A stretch of DNA of 64,000 nt from positions 124,001 through 188,000 of the forward strand of contig JAJTUP010000070.1 of NCBI GenBank assembly GCA_021399435.1, written 5' to 3'. This document shows, in pieces, positions 24,897 to 37,770 of this stretch. Below the pieces are notes generated by a model. That model did no database searches and was not told the DNA's origin. It worked only from the letters and a program-made list of their open reading frames with translations. Source of the DNA: Diaporthe sp. PMI_573. Its lineage: Eukaryota; Ascomycota; Sordariomycetes; Diaporthales; Diaporthaceae. A program made the position numbers and the translations under genes. How positions within the stretch are numbered: the first letter of the stretch is position 1; each line of letters opens with the position of its first letter.

Positions 24897-25448
24897 CTAT
24901 ACAGGCACTTGCACTTTTCCTCCTCCATTTACAAAACAATAGAGCTGGTCCAAAGTCAACCAAGCGTGAAGCATGACCGTGCTGAGGTGCAGCTCACCCT
25001 CCTCCACATAGCTCGTGGCTTGGCTGACGGCACACCCAGGTGGTAGCTTCCACTTGGCCTCGTGGTTAAACAGTGTGCAATTTTGATGACAATAAACAAG
25101 ATCCCCAGGTTTAGGGGGTTCCACTATTACGCATGCAATCAAGTAGAAGTTTAAAGGGCTTCCAGCATTACCAAACCCCTCAGAAGGACTGTCTTTCATA
25201 TTACACAAGGCCCAGCAGGGTTCTAGAAAAAGTCAGTGCACGGAATCCCAAGAGCTCAGCATCTGCGTACCTTGGATATGCTCATCCAAATGTATTTCAA
25301 TCTGGCTGATATCTGGGGTCTGTCGCGCAGGCGACTTAGAAGTAACTATAGCCATGAGCGAGAACTGAGTTTCGATGTCCATTTGATCAGTCCGCGAAAC
25401 GTTTGAGGCCTGCGGCCGCGTCTCGCTCCATTCGGCAGTCAAGGGCAT
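24897..25448 (-). CDS. Hypothetical protein, two exons (167 aa)
   Basis: Exon 1 is 25448-25271 and starts MPLTAEWSETRPQ. Exon 2 is 25222-24897 and ends GGGKVQVPV. The 48 bp intron (25270-25223) has GTACGC, an internal CACTGAC branch-like motif and TTTTTCTAG. Removing it joins the exons in frame, 504 nt in total. I recognise no family. Exon 2 has four Cys (EPCWALCN, LIACVI, CHQNC) and one Pro-rich turn (VEPPKPGD). No signal peptide or membrane segment is visible. It lies just outside the MULE remnant and could be a gene fragment; the splice signals are the main support. Confidence 0.4.
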
Positions 25449-26150
25449 GGTCAGGCATCCGTTTGGATCTTAAGTTGGAAATAACATATTGAATCAATCT
25501 CTAGACGCTGAAAGTCAATTGATGCTATATCGTAATATCAGTAAAAGGACAGAGATCTAGGGACTCGACGCCAATATATATACCCACTCAGCTGGGCTGC
25601 CTCGTGCACCATTTGCCCCAATCCACACTCCAAATTAGTGGCAGAAACTTGGAGGTTGTCCTGAATTAGTAGGCCTGCATGATAAGCTTCGAAGCTATTC
25701 TTGAATAAGTAGCGCTTCCTTCAATGGAGTGATCCCTCTGCCACCGAAGTTGACGTGCTCTTCATCGATCAGATCGTGATTCGATCGCCACAGAGGACGA
25801 TCATCTCATCACACTCCACGCTGGAACGGCCTGACCTCGCCTTGTGTGCCACTGGCCAACTTACCGACCCCGTCTTCTATCTATGCTACGCTGACATACT
25901 ACTGAGGCACAGTCTCGTCGTTGTTGTGAAGTGGAAAAATGTGTGGTTTTTGATTGCTCCTATTGGCGGCGACCGAGTTGGCGCGACCTGGGGTAGATTG
26001 ACCTTTGGAATACCTGCTGACTCGGAGGGATGAGGTTCTATTTCATTTTCTTGCAGGGAAAACTCGCTCAGACGGGCTTGAACTGTTACCTTTCGTATCA
26101 GTAGGTGCAGTTTAGTAGGAATAAGTGGTTGAAAGTTTTTCAATCTGATC
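25449..26150. other. Non-coding or unrecognised; includes LINE 3' flank
   Basis: Base composition is normal and no family could be recognised. A 92-codon plus frame (25755-26033) overlaps an 85-codon minus frame (26143-25886), and neither shows domain-like features. The upper part (about 26100-26150) should be the 3' untranslated end of the LINE that terminates at 26151. Confidence 0.4.
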
Positions 26151-26299
26151 TCAACACTGTGTCTCGAGTCGGCCCGTAGCTAACGTCCCCGGCCCGGCTT
26201 CCGCCCCCCTCCTAATTCCGCCCCCTTTCCTCACGACCGCCCCCTTTGCCTCGTTGCCGACGACGCCGCCACTACAACAGTTAACCTCGCTTTCGATAG

Positions 26300-27900
26300 T
26301 GTTTCCGACTCTTCTAAAGTATTGCTTTTTTCTAATACTACCTCTGCTTTAATCTAAGTCCTCTAAATGGCCTCGATATCGGCGAAAAGTTTATTTGGGT
26401 TAAGTTAAACCTTCTTCCTTTAGACTACCCTATTGGCTTTAATCTAGTCTTCTAACTTTCGGACTTTTTGTAAGGACATTGTTAAATTAACGTCTATCTA
26501 GTCCCAACTTTTAAGGATTTTCCTGAAGAGGAGTCATAATATAGGGCTGAGATTCTTCTGACGGGTATACTAAGCCACTATACCCTTTAGGTCTTAAGAT
26601 TACTTAAGGGTTGTAAAAATAGTCCCTTAAGGCCAATAAAAACAATTATTAGTATAGAAATAGCTGCTAGAGCTATTAGTGCTACTAGATTCTAACAATC
26701 TTACTTCTTTCTTATAATTATTGGTGATAAAGTAGCTTCTAAGTATCCTATGCTTAGATACTAGCTAGAAACTAGTTGCCTGCCAGCTAGAATATATATT
26801 TACTTTCGTTAAAGTATTAATTTGAGCCTTGTAATAGCAATAAAGAAACCGTTTCTTTACCATAATTATTAATAAATTATGCCCTCCCTAGTAATTAAAA
26901 TACTTCTTAAATACAAGCTTTAGAGGGCCAAAGATTGCTATATTAAGTAGTTGCAGTATATATAAAGTATAGGCAAGTAAAAAAACGATATATACCTTAT
27001 TTAAGAAGCATTTCTACATAAACTTAACTATTGTATATATATGGTATCTATTGATTATAAGAAGGCGCCATTCTAATAGGTCCTCTGGTACTGTTTAAAG
27101 AAGAAAGACCTTTTAAAGCCAGTAGATAGTAATAAGTTTTTCTATCTACCCTTTCTTTGTCGCTATAAACTACTAGCCTTTGTAATCTTTGAGGGTAATA
27201 GGAAACCACTACTGCTGAATACTTAGTCCCTTAAAAATAACGAATAGGACGAGAAACTTGCCTATAGTGGAGATATACTCAAGGAAGGAGGTCTATGTTC
27301 TTGAATTAAAGTCCTTTTAAAGAAGCTAGCTTCCTTTTGAATAGCTAATCGTAAGCACCTTCTCAGACTTGCCCTTTATTAGCCTACCCTTGTTAGCGTT
27401 CTACCAGTTAGCCAGCTTAATTACTTTTACGATAGGTAATTATATAAAGTTAAACTACGACTTAATGTTCTTTTTGGTGGCTACCTTTAGCCGTTTAGCC
27501 TTAACGCGCTAGTACTTATAGCTTTAGAGGATAGGGTGACAAAGGAGGAAGGCCCTTAGCTACTTCCTTCCAAGAGGAGCGACTTTCTTCCCCGACAAGG
27601 CTATTTAGGCTGCCAGAGTTCTCGTTTCCCAGCAAGTTAATACATAGCCTAAGCTACTTTGGTTGATAAGAAATAGGGCTAATTGATCCTTCTAATTATT
27701 AGAAAGAGGCCTTTGAGGTTTGTAAGAAACGCGCTAGCTTTGTGTGCTAGCGAGGCAATTATAAAGTATGGAACGGGGAATATGCTAGGTTTTGTAAGCC
27801 TGCTTAACGGGTATTTTATTTCTGTATGCAATAAGGGCGTTATGGATCTCGGCTTCCCTATAGGGCTTTATGATGACTAGGTTGATGCTTGGAAGAAGTT
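26300..27900 (-). pseudogene. Fot1/pogo-like DDE transposase remnant
   Basis: Minus-strand reading around 27070-26920 gives WRLLIINRYHIYTIVKFM, then CFLNKVYIVFLLAYTLYIL, then IAIFGPLKLVFKKYFNY. This matches the DDE_1 core (LLxDGHGSHxxxxF, PAHTSHxLQPLDxxxFxPLKxxY) with typical RIP replacements such as D to N and H to Y. The N-terminal HTH/CENP-B part is not readable. No intact frame remains, so the element could move only if a transposase were supplied from elsewhere. Confidence 0.65.
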
Positions 27901-27983
27901 TGGTAACTAGAAAAAATTCTCTCGGAAAGATATGGTTAAGTTTATATAGGGTGGGGGCAGATGCGTACACGCGTGAACGCGGA

Positions 27984-28050
27984 TGTGGGGGGGGGGGCGG
28001 AAGCAGGGGGGGGAAGCAGGGGGGGGGGGCGGAAGCCGGGCCGGGGACGT
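27984..28050. repeat. Poly-G/C subterminal repeats of the Fot1-like element
   Basis: Runs of 8-11 G separated by CGGAAGCAGG-type units form three imperfect copies. The left end of the element shows a shorter set of CCGCCCCC units (26204-26255). G runs of this kind are prone to slippage and may form quadruplexes, and the exact length is the least certain part of the sequence. Confidence 0.8.
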
Positions 28051-28660
28051 TATCGCAAATCGTATAGTTGCGCGGACTGCTTGCATATTTGACATCCATT
28101 TCGCATCATCTGTTGGTGACCTTCCTCCCAGGTAGAACGAGAGATTTCCTCTCTGTGCCTCGGTGCACTGTAGCATTTCCGTTCTGTGCGCTGTCCATTT
28201 TCTGCATCGGAAGAGAAAATGCTCGACTGTCTCCATCGTTTGTCCACATGCACATTCCTGCGACGGTGATACTTGGATCCGAAAGAGGTACCCGTTCAGT
28301 CTGGCCATGCCTGTCCTAAGCTGCGCTAACACACTGGCTTCCCTCCGGGATAAGCTGTCGTACATTAGTCGAGTGTGCTTGCCTGGGAGTGCAGCATCGA
28401 CTCTCTTTGAAAACCTTCCGACATTGTCTGGTAGCTGTTTGCTAGTACGCTGACTCGATCGAGCTATGTTCAAGGTCGTCGATCGCATTCTGGGAAACTT
28501 CCGGGCCGGGACGACACCTTCTCGGCTTGCAGCTCGCGCTTCTTTCTTAGCCATCTCTAGGAGCCTATGTTCAGCGCTGCTGGGCATCCACATGACAGCC
28601 ACCATGTTTCCTTTGACCCTCAATGCTGACTTGTCAGACCCGTATTGCTCCTCTTAGCCC

Positions 28661-31600
28661 TACTGGCTTGGATCGCGATGTGTTGAACAGGCACTGGGTG
28701 TCACGTGCAAGCAGGGATACTTTAAGATTACAACCGAAATGGTAAAACCTCTAAGGGGCAGAATTCAACAAAAGACAAGATGAATATACCAATCTGGATC
28801 GATGGACCGAATACACGTAATGTCTGACACGATGTAGGCGTGTCATTGGAGAGAGGTGTTGACCAAGAATCCATTCTTTCTCGGATACAACCGGATCGGT
28901 GCTTCCGTTTCACATGTTTGATCGGCTACTAAGAGCACATGCTGAATTGGATATTAAGCCATGATGATGCATGCCAGATGATGCAGAGAAGAAGAGTTGA
29001 GGGGGAGAAAAGTGAATGTCGGCGGACGTGGGCGTGGGAGGAGGGAAGCAAGATGAGATCAACTGGGCCACAAGCTGCTGCGGCAAGACGTGTAAATCCA
29101 GGCACGAGACGCCCCGTTTGGCCCAGTGCCAGTGCCATTCAGCCGGCGAGGGGAAGTGTGGCAGTATCGGTGCAACTACTGCTATCTAATCTGCTAAAAT
29201 TTGCACTCGGTCAAGTTGCTGCTTGATTCCTTCGATTCGAGTCTCTCAAACAGAAGCTGGGAGGCACTCATCGGTATGAATGAATGGAGGTCAAGCAAAG
29301 TATAGAGTAGAGTGGACTTGTGTGGATAAGGCAGAGTGGCACTAGCCAGAAGAGACGACGGGGGCGTGGACGGGCGTCGGCAGGGCGCCTGGGCCTGAGC
29401 CAAGAGGCCGCCTAGCCCTGAAATGGTACCCGCGCAGTATATGGATCTCATTCACTTCTCTTCGTCCTCATCCTCGTCCTCCTCCGCCACACACTACCTG
29501 CGCAACACGCTGCGAGTGTTGAAAATACATCTACGATTGATTGCCTCACTCTCTTGCTGCCTACCTACCTACGTAACCGTACAGCAATGCCCGGTTGGGC
29601 AGTGGTTCCTGTGCTACCATCAGGACGTTAGATCCATTGCTCGCCCACGCATCGCCCGGGCTCTATTACGGTGCAGTAAGGGTCCCTACCTGCTTCCTTG
29701 CTTCTCCAGCCCAGTGTGGCCGGTTTGTGTGGCGACCCCTCCTCCTCTCGATCAAGGTTGAGGCGGTGGCCGCATGGGCTGGCGTCCATCCGTCGTTGGA
29801 CGGCCGCTTGAAGTATCCGTGTGCTCGAGTCTCATACCGACCGTCTGCGTTCCTCTTCTTGCTGCTGCTTGCCCGTCTGCTCTTGTTACGGTACCCTACC
29901 CCATTCATGCCCGTCATGTCTGTCTGGGGTTGGCGACAGCTGAAACAAAATACACCCAACATCAAAGTGTCAAGTTTGATTCAAACATACTGGATATGTA
30001 CGGCGCACGGCCTGGCGGAGGGGAACAGAGTTGGCCAAGCTCCTCCAAAACGGGGGAAGCTGCTCGCGTTGGCTGACGGGCTTGGGCAGGTTCATTTCGC
30101 CCTCGAGTTGTTTTATGAGGGCAGATCAAGTGCTTATATTATTAGGCAGACCCTGATATCTGGCGCCCTTATTTACGAGCGGGCATCGAGCACGAGGGGC
30201 AGCCCAGAATGAAATCGACAGGATCGTCTAGAGAAGGACAGCTTAAGCTAGAGGAGGACTTGACTATCTAGGCGAATTAGCTTGTTTATCCAAACTCGCA
30301 AACGTGACACGCTTCTAAACGCACGAAGAAGCACGAATAAGGCGCCACCGTCATTGGCTCGAGTCCACCCAAGTCGGAAAGAAAGAGGTGTGGGAGCCAC
30401 CAAACGAGCAGAGCAAAGCCAAAAAAGAGCTGCTGCTGCTGGACGGGGGAGGGAGAAGGGGATCCACGGGTCCCTGTCGTTTTGAAAGTGCCCCCCCCTC
30501 CCACCCCCTAATCCCTGCCTCGAGAAGCCATGGACTGACGACCCTAGGCCCAGGCATGGTATCGGGTACTTGGAGGGTATGAGAGGAGAGCGGATGGATC
30601 TATGATCCGCAGGCGCAGGCTTCTATTTACGCTTCCACGATGGAAGTAGTCTGGTTGGGCTAGACACGGATTGAGGCAGGACGTCTTGGAACCAGCCGCG
30701 GTGGCTTGCTGTTTGAAGCGCTCCTGGCTTCAAGACATACTTACATGCGCTCGACTTGAACGCTGCTGAAGCGTGCACATTGGACCAGGCTCCTGAACGT
30801 CTGCTGGTGCAAAGCGTCTGGGTGCATGTAAGGTGGTGGATCTTGATGTGCAAGTCTTGAAATGCGGTGGTGGTGGGTGGTGGGCTGTCAGTGATATGCC
30901 AGATGGCACAAGATCGAGTTAACGCATCATGCGTTGCGGCAGAGGCGTTGATATGCAGGGGCTGGGGACTTGGAGTTTGGGTATTGTTTGGTCTGACAGC
31001 TCTATTTGATGTTCGGGGTTAGCATTACTGTATTCTACTTCTTTTTCCTTAGCCTGTGTTACATCTTTGACACACCATGATTCCTTCTTCTCCTAACAGC
31101 TGGCCATTCGCCTTCGGTAGATGAGACAGACTGCGGGCTCTTCTACATGGCACGGAACTATTGGGTTGAGTGGCCGCCTTCACTTCATCTCAAGATGCAT
31201 TTTCGGACCGTTACGCACTCTCAATGCTTTCTTTCTCAAATATCTTCTATCAAATGTACTTGGTGGCGCACTTAGACGGCTGATGTGCTCTAGGTGCTAC
31301 CGATGTCAATGTCACGACATGGCCATCAGAGAGTGGGATGTCCAGGATCGCGCCGAGGATACCAAAACCGCCGGATTTCCCGTTTCAGCTACCATATTTG
31401 TCGCCTTGCTTAGCCTTTCCACCTTCTCCACTCAGCCCACACTCCTCAGGTCGCGGGAACATGAGCTAGCGGAACCGCACCATGACCCCAGGTTTTCCCA
31501 ATCCCTTCAATTGACCGGCCTAACCAGCATTGGAATAGCAGCAATGCGTTCCCCAAGCAGCGATGCTGACGTTCGTTAGGAAGGAAACTTCTCAGGCCGT

Positions 31601-32160
31601 GAGGACAGAGGCTTTCATTGGATTCACGGCTCCCAGTGATCTCAAGCAGGACACTCACGCCAACCATCTCCGTTAACGTTGCCTTGCATGTCTTGTAGCT
31701 GGGGCCCGGTGGGCCAGCAGTCTGCTTTGATTTCGGTAGCGCTAAAGGCATGCTTAAAACCACTCGAACCAAAGCATCAACCCCCTCGATTTCAAGGGCA
31801 GCAGCTAGGGTGTCACCGTGGCTGGCTGTGGATCACGGAGGCCGTCTGCCGCGGCACTGCGAATGGTGGTTTCCCATACAGCGACAGAAGTTTATTTGTC
31901 CCCAATATTCGGTGTCCATGTGGAAGGCCCGCGTCGGTCTTTTTAGTCCGTAATTCGGAGTTACCATATCGTACAAAGGCCCAGGTCCAATGTCACGTCT
32001 CATTGCGTTGAGCTCGTATATGGACATCAGAACAAAGGACGGCTCTCACCATCCTTGCTTACTTTTTCATAGATAAACTGGTGATGAGGCCCCCATCTTT
32101 ATGGTGATAAATCTCCCAACAAGCATCACGCTAATCATAATTGATCTGCTGCAAAGCCGC
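28661..32160. other. Long gene-poor stretch of normal composition
   Basis: About 3.5 kb without a gene that I can support. Open frames exist (plus 29595-30212 starting at TTG, plus 31121-31579, minus 31772-31446, among others), but none shows a domain, consistent splice sites or a plausible start. The sequence has tracts common in fungal promoters, such as CT-rich runs (29455-29490) and C-runs (30488-30505). It may be regulatory DNA for the transcription factor, or contain a gene of unfamiliar type. Confidence 0.4.
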
Positions 32161-34453
32161 TCAAGGCGGTAGATTCCCCTGACCACTCCCCTGGCTCGAA
32201 ATCGGCTCTGGCCTCAACCATTCGAATGTGTCGAGAAGACCAAACTCAAACTCCATTGATGTGTTTCCAAAGTCCCAATTCCACGGCTCGAACGCAGGCA
32301 CCGCTTGTGAAACTCCGTCGGCCGGAGGTGCGTCCCATGTCACCTTTTCCAAAACATGACGGATTATCCGCTTGCACGATCTGCACAGCTCGCCGTTCGG
32401 TGCATTCGGTGACACCCAGTCAAGGAAGCTCATCAAGAGGAATAACTTCTCCATGATGGCGAAACGTGACGGGCCCTGTTTCCCGTCGGCTGACACCATG
32501 GTGGGGGCTGCGGTTCGTTTGAGGAGCTCCTGGGAAAGGATACCCCCGGCCGGGGCGGCATATGTCATAACCTGGCCAGTGGATTAGCTGAATCACCAAA
32601 AGATATTTAAGCACCACTTACCAACCACCCCAGATCTGTCACGATCCAGGGCAACCGGTCGAGGTGCGTCCAAAAAAGGAGGACAAGGGAGACCATCTCG
32701 AAGCTTACAGCAACTAGGTCAGCCTGGCTATCATGCCCCTGCTGGATCAGTAGTCTGTAGATGAAGAAGTGGTTTTGGAGATGCTCTAGATGGACCTGGA
32801 GCCGACTGTAGAACATGTTCTGATCAATGCGAGGATCGAGCAGGTCCTCATGTTTGTACTGGAGACCGGCCGGGAAGGTCGCCACCGTAGCAACCTCTCG
32901 TCGGAGAATATCCCTGTGCTGTTAGCACAAGACAGGTGGTTGCCGAAGATGAAGACTCACAAGAGCGTATCGACTGTCGTTTCAAGCCCGTGGCCCAAGG
33001 CGAGCTCAAACAGCTCGTCCCTGAAAAAAGCAATCATGGACCGAGCACGGCAGATTGTGGAGGGGGTGACTACTCCGCTCTTCTTCCAGCCGTCAGCATC
33101 GAGCTGTTTCATGACCTGGGCCAGAGACTCCTTGTTCCTCAACAACTCGTGGTCTGCTAGATCGAGGGGTAACGCAGTCAGCATGTACCGGCGACCGAAG
33201 GCTGGCGGCCTGCCCGTGAAAGATGCCAGGACCTTGTCGGTGTTGAAGATATAGGCGACAAGTCTCCGCTTCCACTCCGAACAGATCGTCGGCTGATAGT
33301 TCGGGCGGCTGGTTTGTGCGTGTAAGCCTAGAAACGTGAGGAGGGAAACTGTATCACTGTGGAACCTCCACACCAAAGGACCTCCTTAACGTTAGCGAGG
33401 TGGGTATTTGCCTTCAATGATTGACTCACTGGCGTCTCCGGATCTCATAGACTCAAGAATGCCTCGCCGTAGAAGGACAAACAGCAGAAACGAGTTTCCG
33501 TTGGTCAGACCCCTGCAGACGTCGACGCAGACGTCGACGGCCGAGAGATAATCCGTCACATGGAATTTATACCGAGGATCCCTCAGAAGCTCAGCGCGGA
33601 GGGGCGTCGAGACATTCGTTCCAAACGCCCAATAGGTAAATATGATGCCCAGGGCCTCCCATCTGAAGTTCATCCCAGAGAATTGTTGCCACCATCGCTC
33701 CGGTTCCTCTTCATCTTCCGAAAAAGGCTGGGAGGTGTTATAGCACATTCTCTTTGCAATTTCCCCAAGGCCAGCATCTGTTCTATCGTGGCCCAGAAAA
33801 TGTCCAAACGTGTCATAGAACGAGTTGAGCGTTCGATGGCCGACAAGGCGGAGCCACAGCTCATTGGGGTTGGCGTAGACCCTGCACAGTTTCTCGCCCT
33901 CTTCCCGGCGAGGAACCTTTCGGAGGACGGAAAGACATATTTCCAGCATCCGAGGGGACAAGCCCGGCAATTCCATAGAAGGGACAGGCTCAGCTTGCTG
34001 GGGGGTGCAGCCGCAGTCAGTCCGACGGGCGATAAAAAGGTTTTCTTCCGCTTCTTCATAGACGTTGCAAAAGCTGGTCGGACCCAGATAGCCTAGAGAG
34101 TTGGAGGGGTTACAGGGCAAGGGGTCTGCAAAAGTCTTAATATCTCCGGTAGACGGCGCCCGCGTTGACCCGGTAGGAGGTTGGCAGGATGAGTGGCTGG
34201 ATGTAGGCGAAGATAGAGACCGGCCAGGTGTGGACGGACTTAAGATAGACATCCGCGGGTCCACGATGTACTGGCATTGGCTACTTCGAGAAGCCTTCTG
34301 GCACCTGTGGCAGATGGGCTGGCCGTTGTCGCAAGCCACCTTGCGCTTCCGGCATGGCTCGCAAGCCTGGGGGCGTCCATTCGGGCGGCGGAGCGAGGGC
34401 CGGCTTGCTCGGTCGGCTGCGTGAGGCGATGGCATGGCGGCACTGACGCACAT
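32161..34453 (-). CDS. Zn2Cys6 fungal transcription factor (716 aa, four exons)
   Basis: Exons: 34453-33430, 33384-32961, 32913-32622 and 32571-32161 (stop TGA). The three introns (45, 47 and 50 bp) begin GTGAGT, GTGAGT and GTAAGT, contain CTAAC or CTAATC branch points, and all join in frame. The N-terminus carries a GAL4-type binuclear zinc cluster with Cys31, 34, 41, 48, 51 and 60 (CEPCRKRKVAC then CHRCQ), preceded by a basic RPNGRPQA stretch. A Ser/Pro-rich linker (about 65-105) follows. The region around residues 260-290 (FRWEALGIIFTYWAFGTN) resembles the middle homology domain of fungal regulators. It is a predicted nuclear DNA-binding regulator with unknown targets. Met7 (MPSPHAADR) is an alternative start. 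It is transcribed divergently from the VOC gene 489 bp away, so the two may share control. Confidence 0.88.
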
Positions 34454-34941
34454 AAGTCGCAGGGTTTGGGGATCCGAAGAAAAGCGCTCGATATGGGGTA
34501 GGCCGTTGGTTCGAAGAGTACGCGGTAAAAGCTGATTATGACCACAGTCACACTCGGCTCAAAACTCGGCTTGGAAGGCTTCGGCTTCGGCTTCGGTATC
34601 GGCTCGAACACAATTGGACAATCCGGTCGGGTCGAGCAATAATCGGTACCTCGCCGAAGTTGCTGGATTATAAATTGACCACAACGATATCGCCGACCCA
34701 TATTTGTTCGGCTTCGGCTAAAGATCGGCCCGCCTCACGGCGCGTCCCTCGCCTACTCTCGGCTTCAAGCCGAACCCCGACTTGTGAGACTTTCGTTGAC
34801 AAAAACGCCTGCATAAGAAGGCATAAGAAGGGCCACAATCTCTTGACCTGGGCTTCGTTTCTGAAGTCCGAATCCAGAGTCCAAATCATCCTACAAAGCC
34901 ATCAATTGAGTTTCAACACCTTGACAACTCCAACCTTCAAC
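34454..34941. promoter_or_regulatory. Divergent promoter between the Zn2Cys6 factor and the VOC gene
   Basis: 488 bp shared upstream region. It holds several CTTCGG and TCGGCT repeats (about 34568-34605 and 34707-34735). It also holds one well-formed inverted CGG pair at 34760-34772 (listed separately). The arrangement suggests possible joint or self-regulation; this is inference from layout only. Confidence 0.5.
34760..34772. promoter_or_regulatory. Candidate Zn2Cys6 binding site, CGG-N7-CCG
   Basis: CGGCTTCAAGCCG is an inverted pair of CGG triplets with seven bases between, itself nearly a perfect palindrome. Many GAL4-type dimers bind CGG inverted repeats with a fixed spacer. It lies 170 bp upstream of the VOC start and about 307 bp upstream of the transcription factor start. 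Confidence 0.35.
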
Positions 34942-35367
34942 ATGCCCCCTCAACTAGGTCAAATAGTGGAGACGATCCTGTATACCTCGTCCGTCCCCTC
35001 GCTCGTGGCATGGTACAAGGATGTCTTCTCCATCACTCCCTTCGAATCCAATGAGGCTTTGGCAGGCTTCAGTCTGCCTAATGACTCCATCCTGCTACTC
35101 TTTGATAGGAGTGCCATCACGGCGGACAGACACCCGCCTGGCGGCACGATCCCCAAACACGGCTGTCCTACGGGACTGGGCCAGCACATCGCATTCGCAT
35201 GCAATGGTAAAGAGGAGCTTAAGGAATGGGAGGAGCATTTCAAAGTGAAAGGAGTGGAGATCATTGGGCGCATGGAATGGGAGCGCGGGGGGAGCAGCGT
35301 CTATGTTAAGGACTGGGAAGGACATGTCATCGAGGTTATGACCAGGAATGTTTGGCGGGTTTACTGA
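34942..35367 (+). CDS. VOC superfamily (glyoxalase/dioxygenase-like) protein, 141 aa
   Basis: Small single-domain protein of the vicinal oxygen chelate fold; the reaction is unknown. It opens with a beta-alpha unit (VETILYTSSVPSLVAWYKD), where Glu10 is in the position of the usual first metal ligand. It then has QHIAFAC with His82 and ends in the typical SSVYVKDWEGHVIEVM, where Glu131 would be the last metal ligand. The length fits single-domain members (about 120-150 aa). The frame is open upstream to 34660, but the Met at 34942 is preceded by TTCAAC and starts at the first domain residue, so I chose it. No introns, no targeting signal. A gypsy pol fragment begins only about 90 bp after its stop. 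Confidence 0.82.
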   Translation: MPPQLGQIVETILYTSSVPSLVAWYKDVFSITPFESNEALAGFSLPNDSILLLFDRSAITADRHPPGGTIPKHGCPTGLGQHIAFACNGKEELKEWEEHFKVKGVEIIGRMEWERGGSSVYVKDWEGHVIEVMTRNVWRVY

Positions 35368-35454
35368 CTCGACCATTGCGGGTAGGAGAACGCAATTGGG
35401 CTTCTTGGTGGGGGTGGTATTGCAGTTCCGGTTTTGTTACATTCCCTGGAGCGA

Positions 35455-37250
<1,796 letters not shown>

Positions 37251-37770
37251 TGTTAAACGGAAACGCTCATTAGGGTGTGTGCTTGGCACTGCACGCAAGG
37301 AGTTACCCTAGACTTGGCACTAGATTTTCTCTAAGTGCCAATGGGGCGTGCACGCCGGGAGATGAGTTTGGTGGCCGTGAGTCGATTTTTTGGGCTGTTG
37401 TAAGACCCTAACTTCGTACCTCTACATTCCCCTTATTTCTTACCCAAAAAGTATATAACCTAGTTCATTAGATAGCCTGATTTCTGAAGTTTATCTGTAT
37501 TTAGTTTGGTTACTGTCAGGGTTAGGGTTGGCTGGTTATTTAAAGCCAAAGATAGTGGGTCCGAGGGCCGAATTTTCCGGCCTCCCTATCTGCGCACCAG
37601 AGCCAACCGCAGCGTGCCCAGGGTTGAGACGATGTCGGAGGGACTGTGAGGAGGGCTGACAGAAGCCCACTCGAATTCAATGCAAAGTTGTCCAAACCAC
37701 TCTCAATCGTCCCAACAAGACCTCAGTGCACCCTACTGCTACCTGACCATTCGATCCACCAACCTTCAGA
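37251..37770 (+). repeat. Gypsy-type LTR, family A, copy 2 (plus orientation)
   Basis: Starts TGTTAAACGGAAACGCTC and ends CCTTCAGA. It is the best-preserved copy, with most CpG and CpA sites intact. Flanks are TGATT (left) and AGAAT (right), so there is no target duplication. The left neighbour is a gypsy integrase cut in mid-domain; the right neighbour is unrelated AT-rich DNA. Confidence 0.88.

Larger units (their letters stand above)
26183..28050 (-). mobile_element. Fot1/pogo-like DNA transposon (1868 bp) with TA target duplication
   Basis: The two ends are perfect 27 bp inverted repeats (26183-26209 and 28050-28024) beginning ACGTCCCCGGCCCGG. TA lies on each side (26181-26182 and 28051-28052). 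The length is that of Fot1-type elements. The interior is AT-rich with many stops, whereas the inverted repeats are almost pure GC and unmutated. Insertion split the last codons of a LINE. Confidence 0.9.
26151..28660 (-). mobile_element. LINE (Tad/I-like) ORF2 3' fragment, split by a Fot1-like insertion
   Basis: The minus strand from about 28650 down to 28053 encodes the end of a LINE ORF2. It shows the tail of an RNase H domain (NMVAVMWMPSSAEHR), then the C-terminal zinc-binding motif with CACGQTMETVEHFLFRCRKW (about 28215-28270), then KWMSNMQAVRATIRFAI. The frame is interrupted at 28052 by the Fot1-like element and resumes at 26182, giving ATGRLETQC and a TGA stop at 26153-26151, the normal end of this family. 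The 5' part is absent, as is usual for LINEs. It is not heavily RIP-mutated. Confidence 0.75.

Noticed and set aside
27683..28099. Overlapping frames rich in Gly or Pro around the G-run
   Set aside because: They are translations of the Fot1 subterminal G/C repeats and of the LINE read out of frame.
29595..30212. Plus open frame of 205 codons
   Set aside because: Starts at TTG, shows no domain, and competes with frames on both strands of similar length; no splice or start support.
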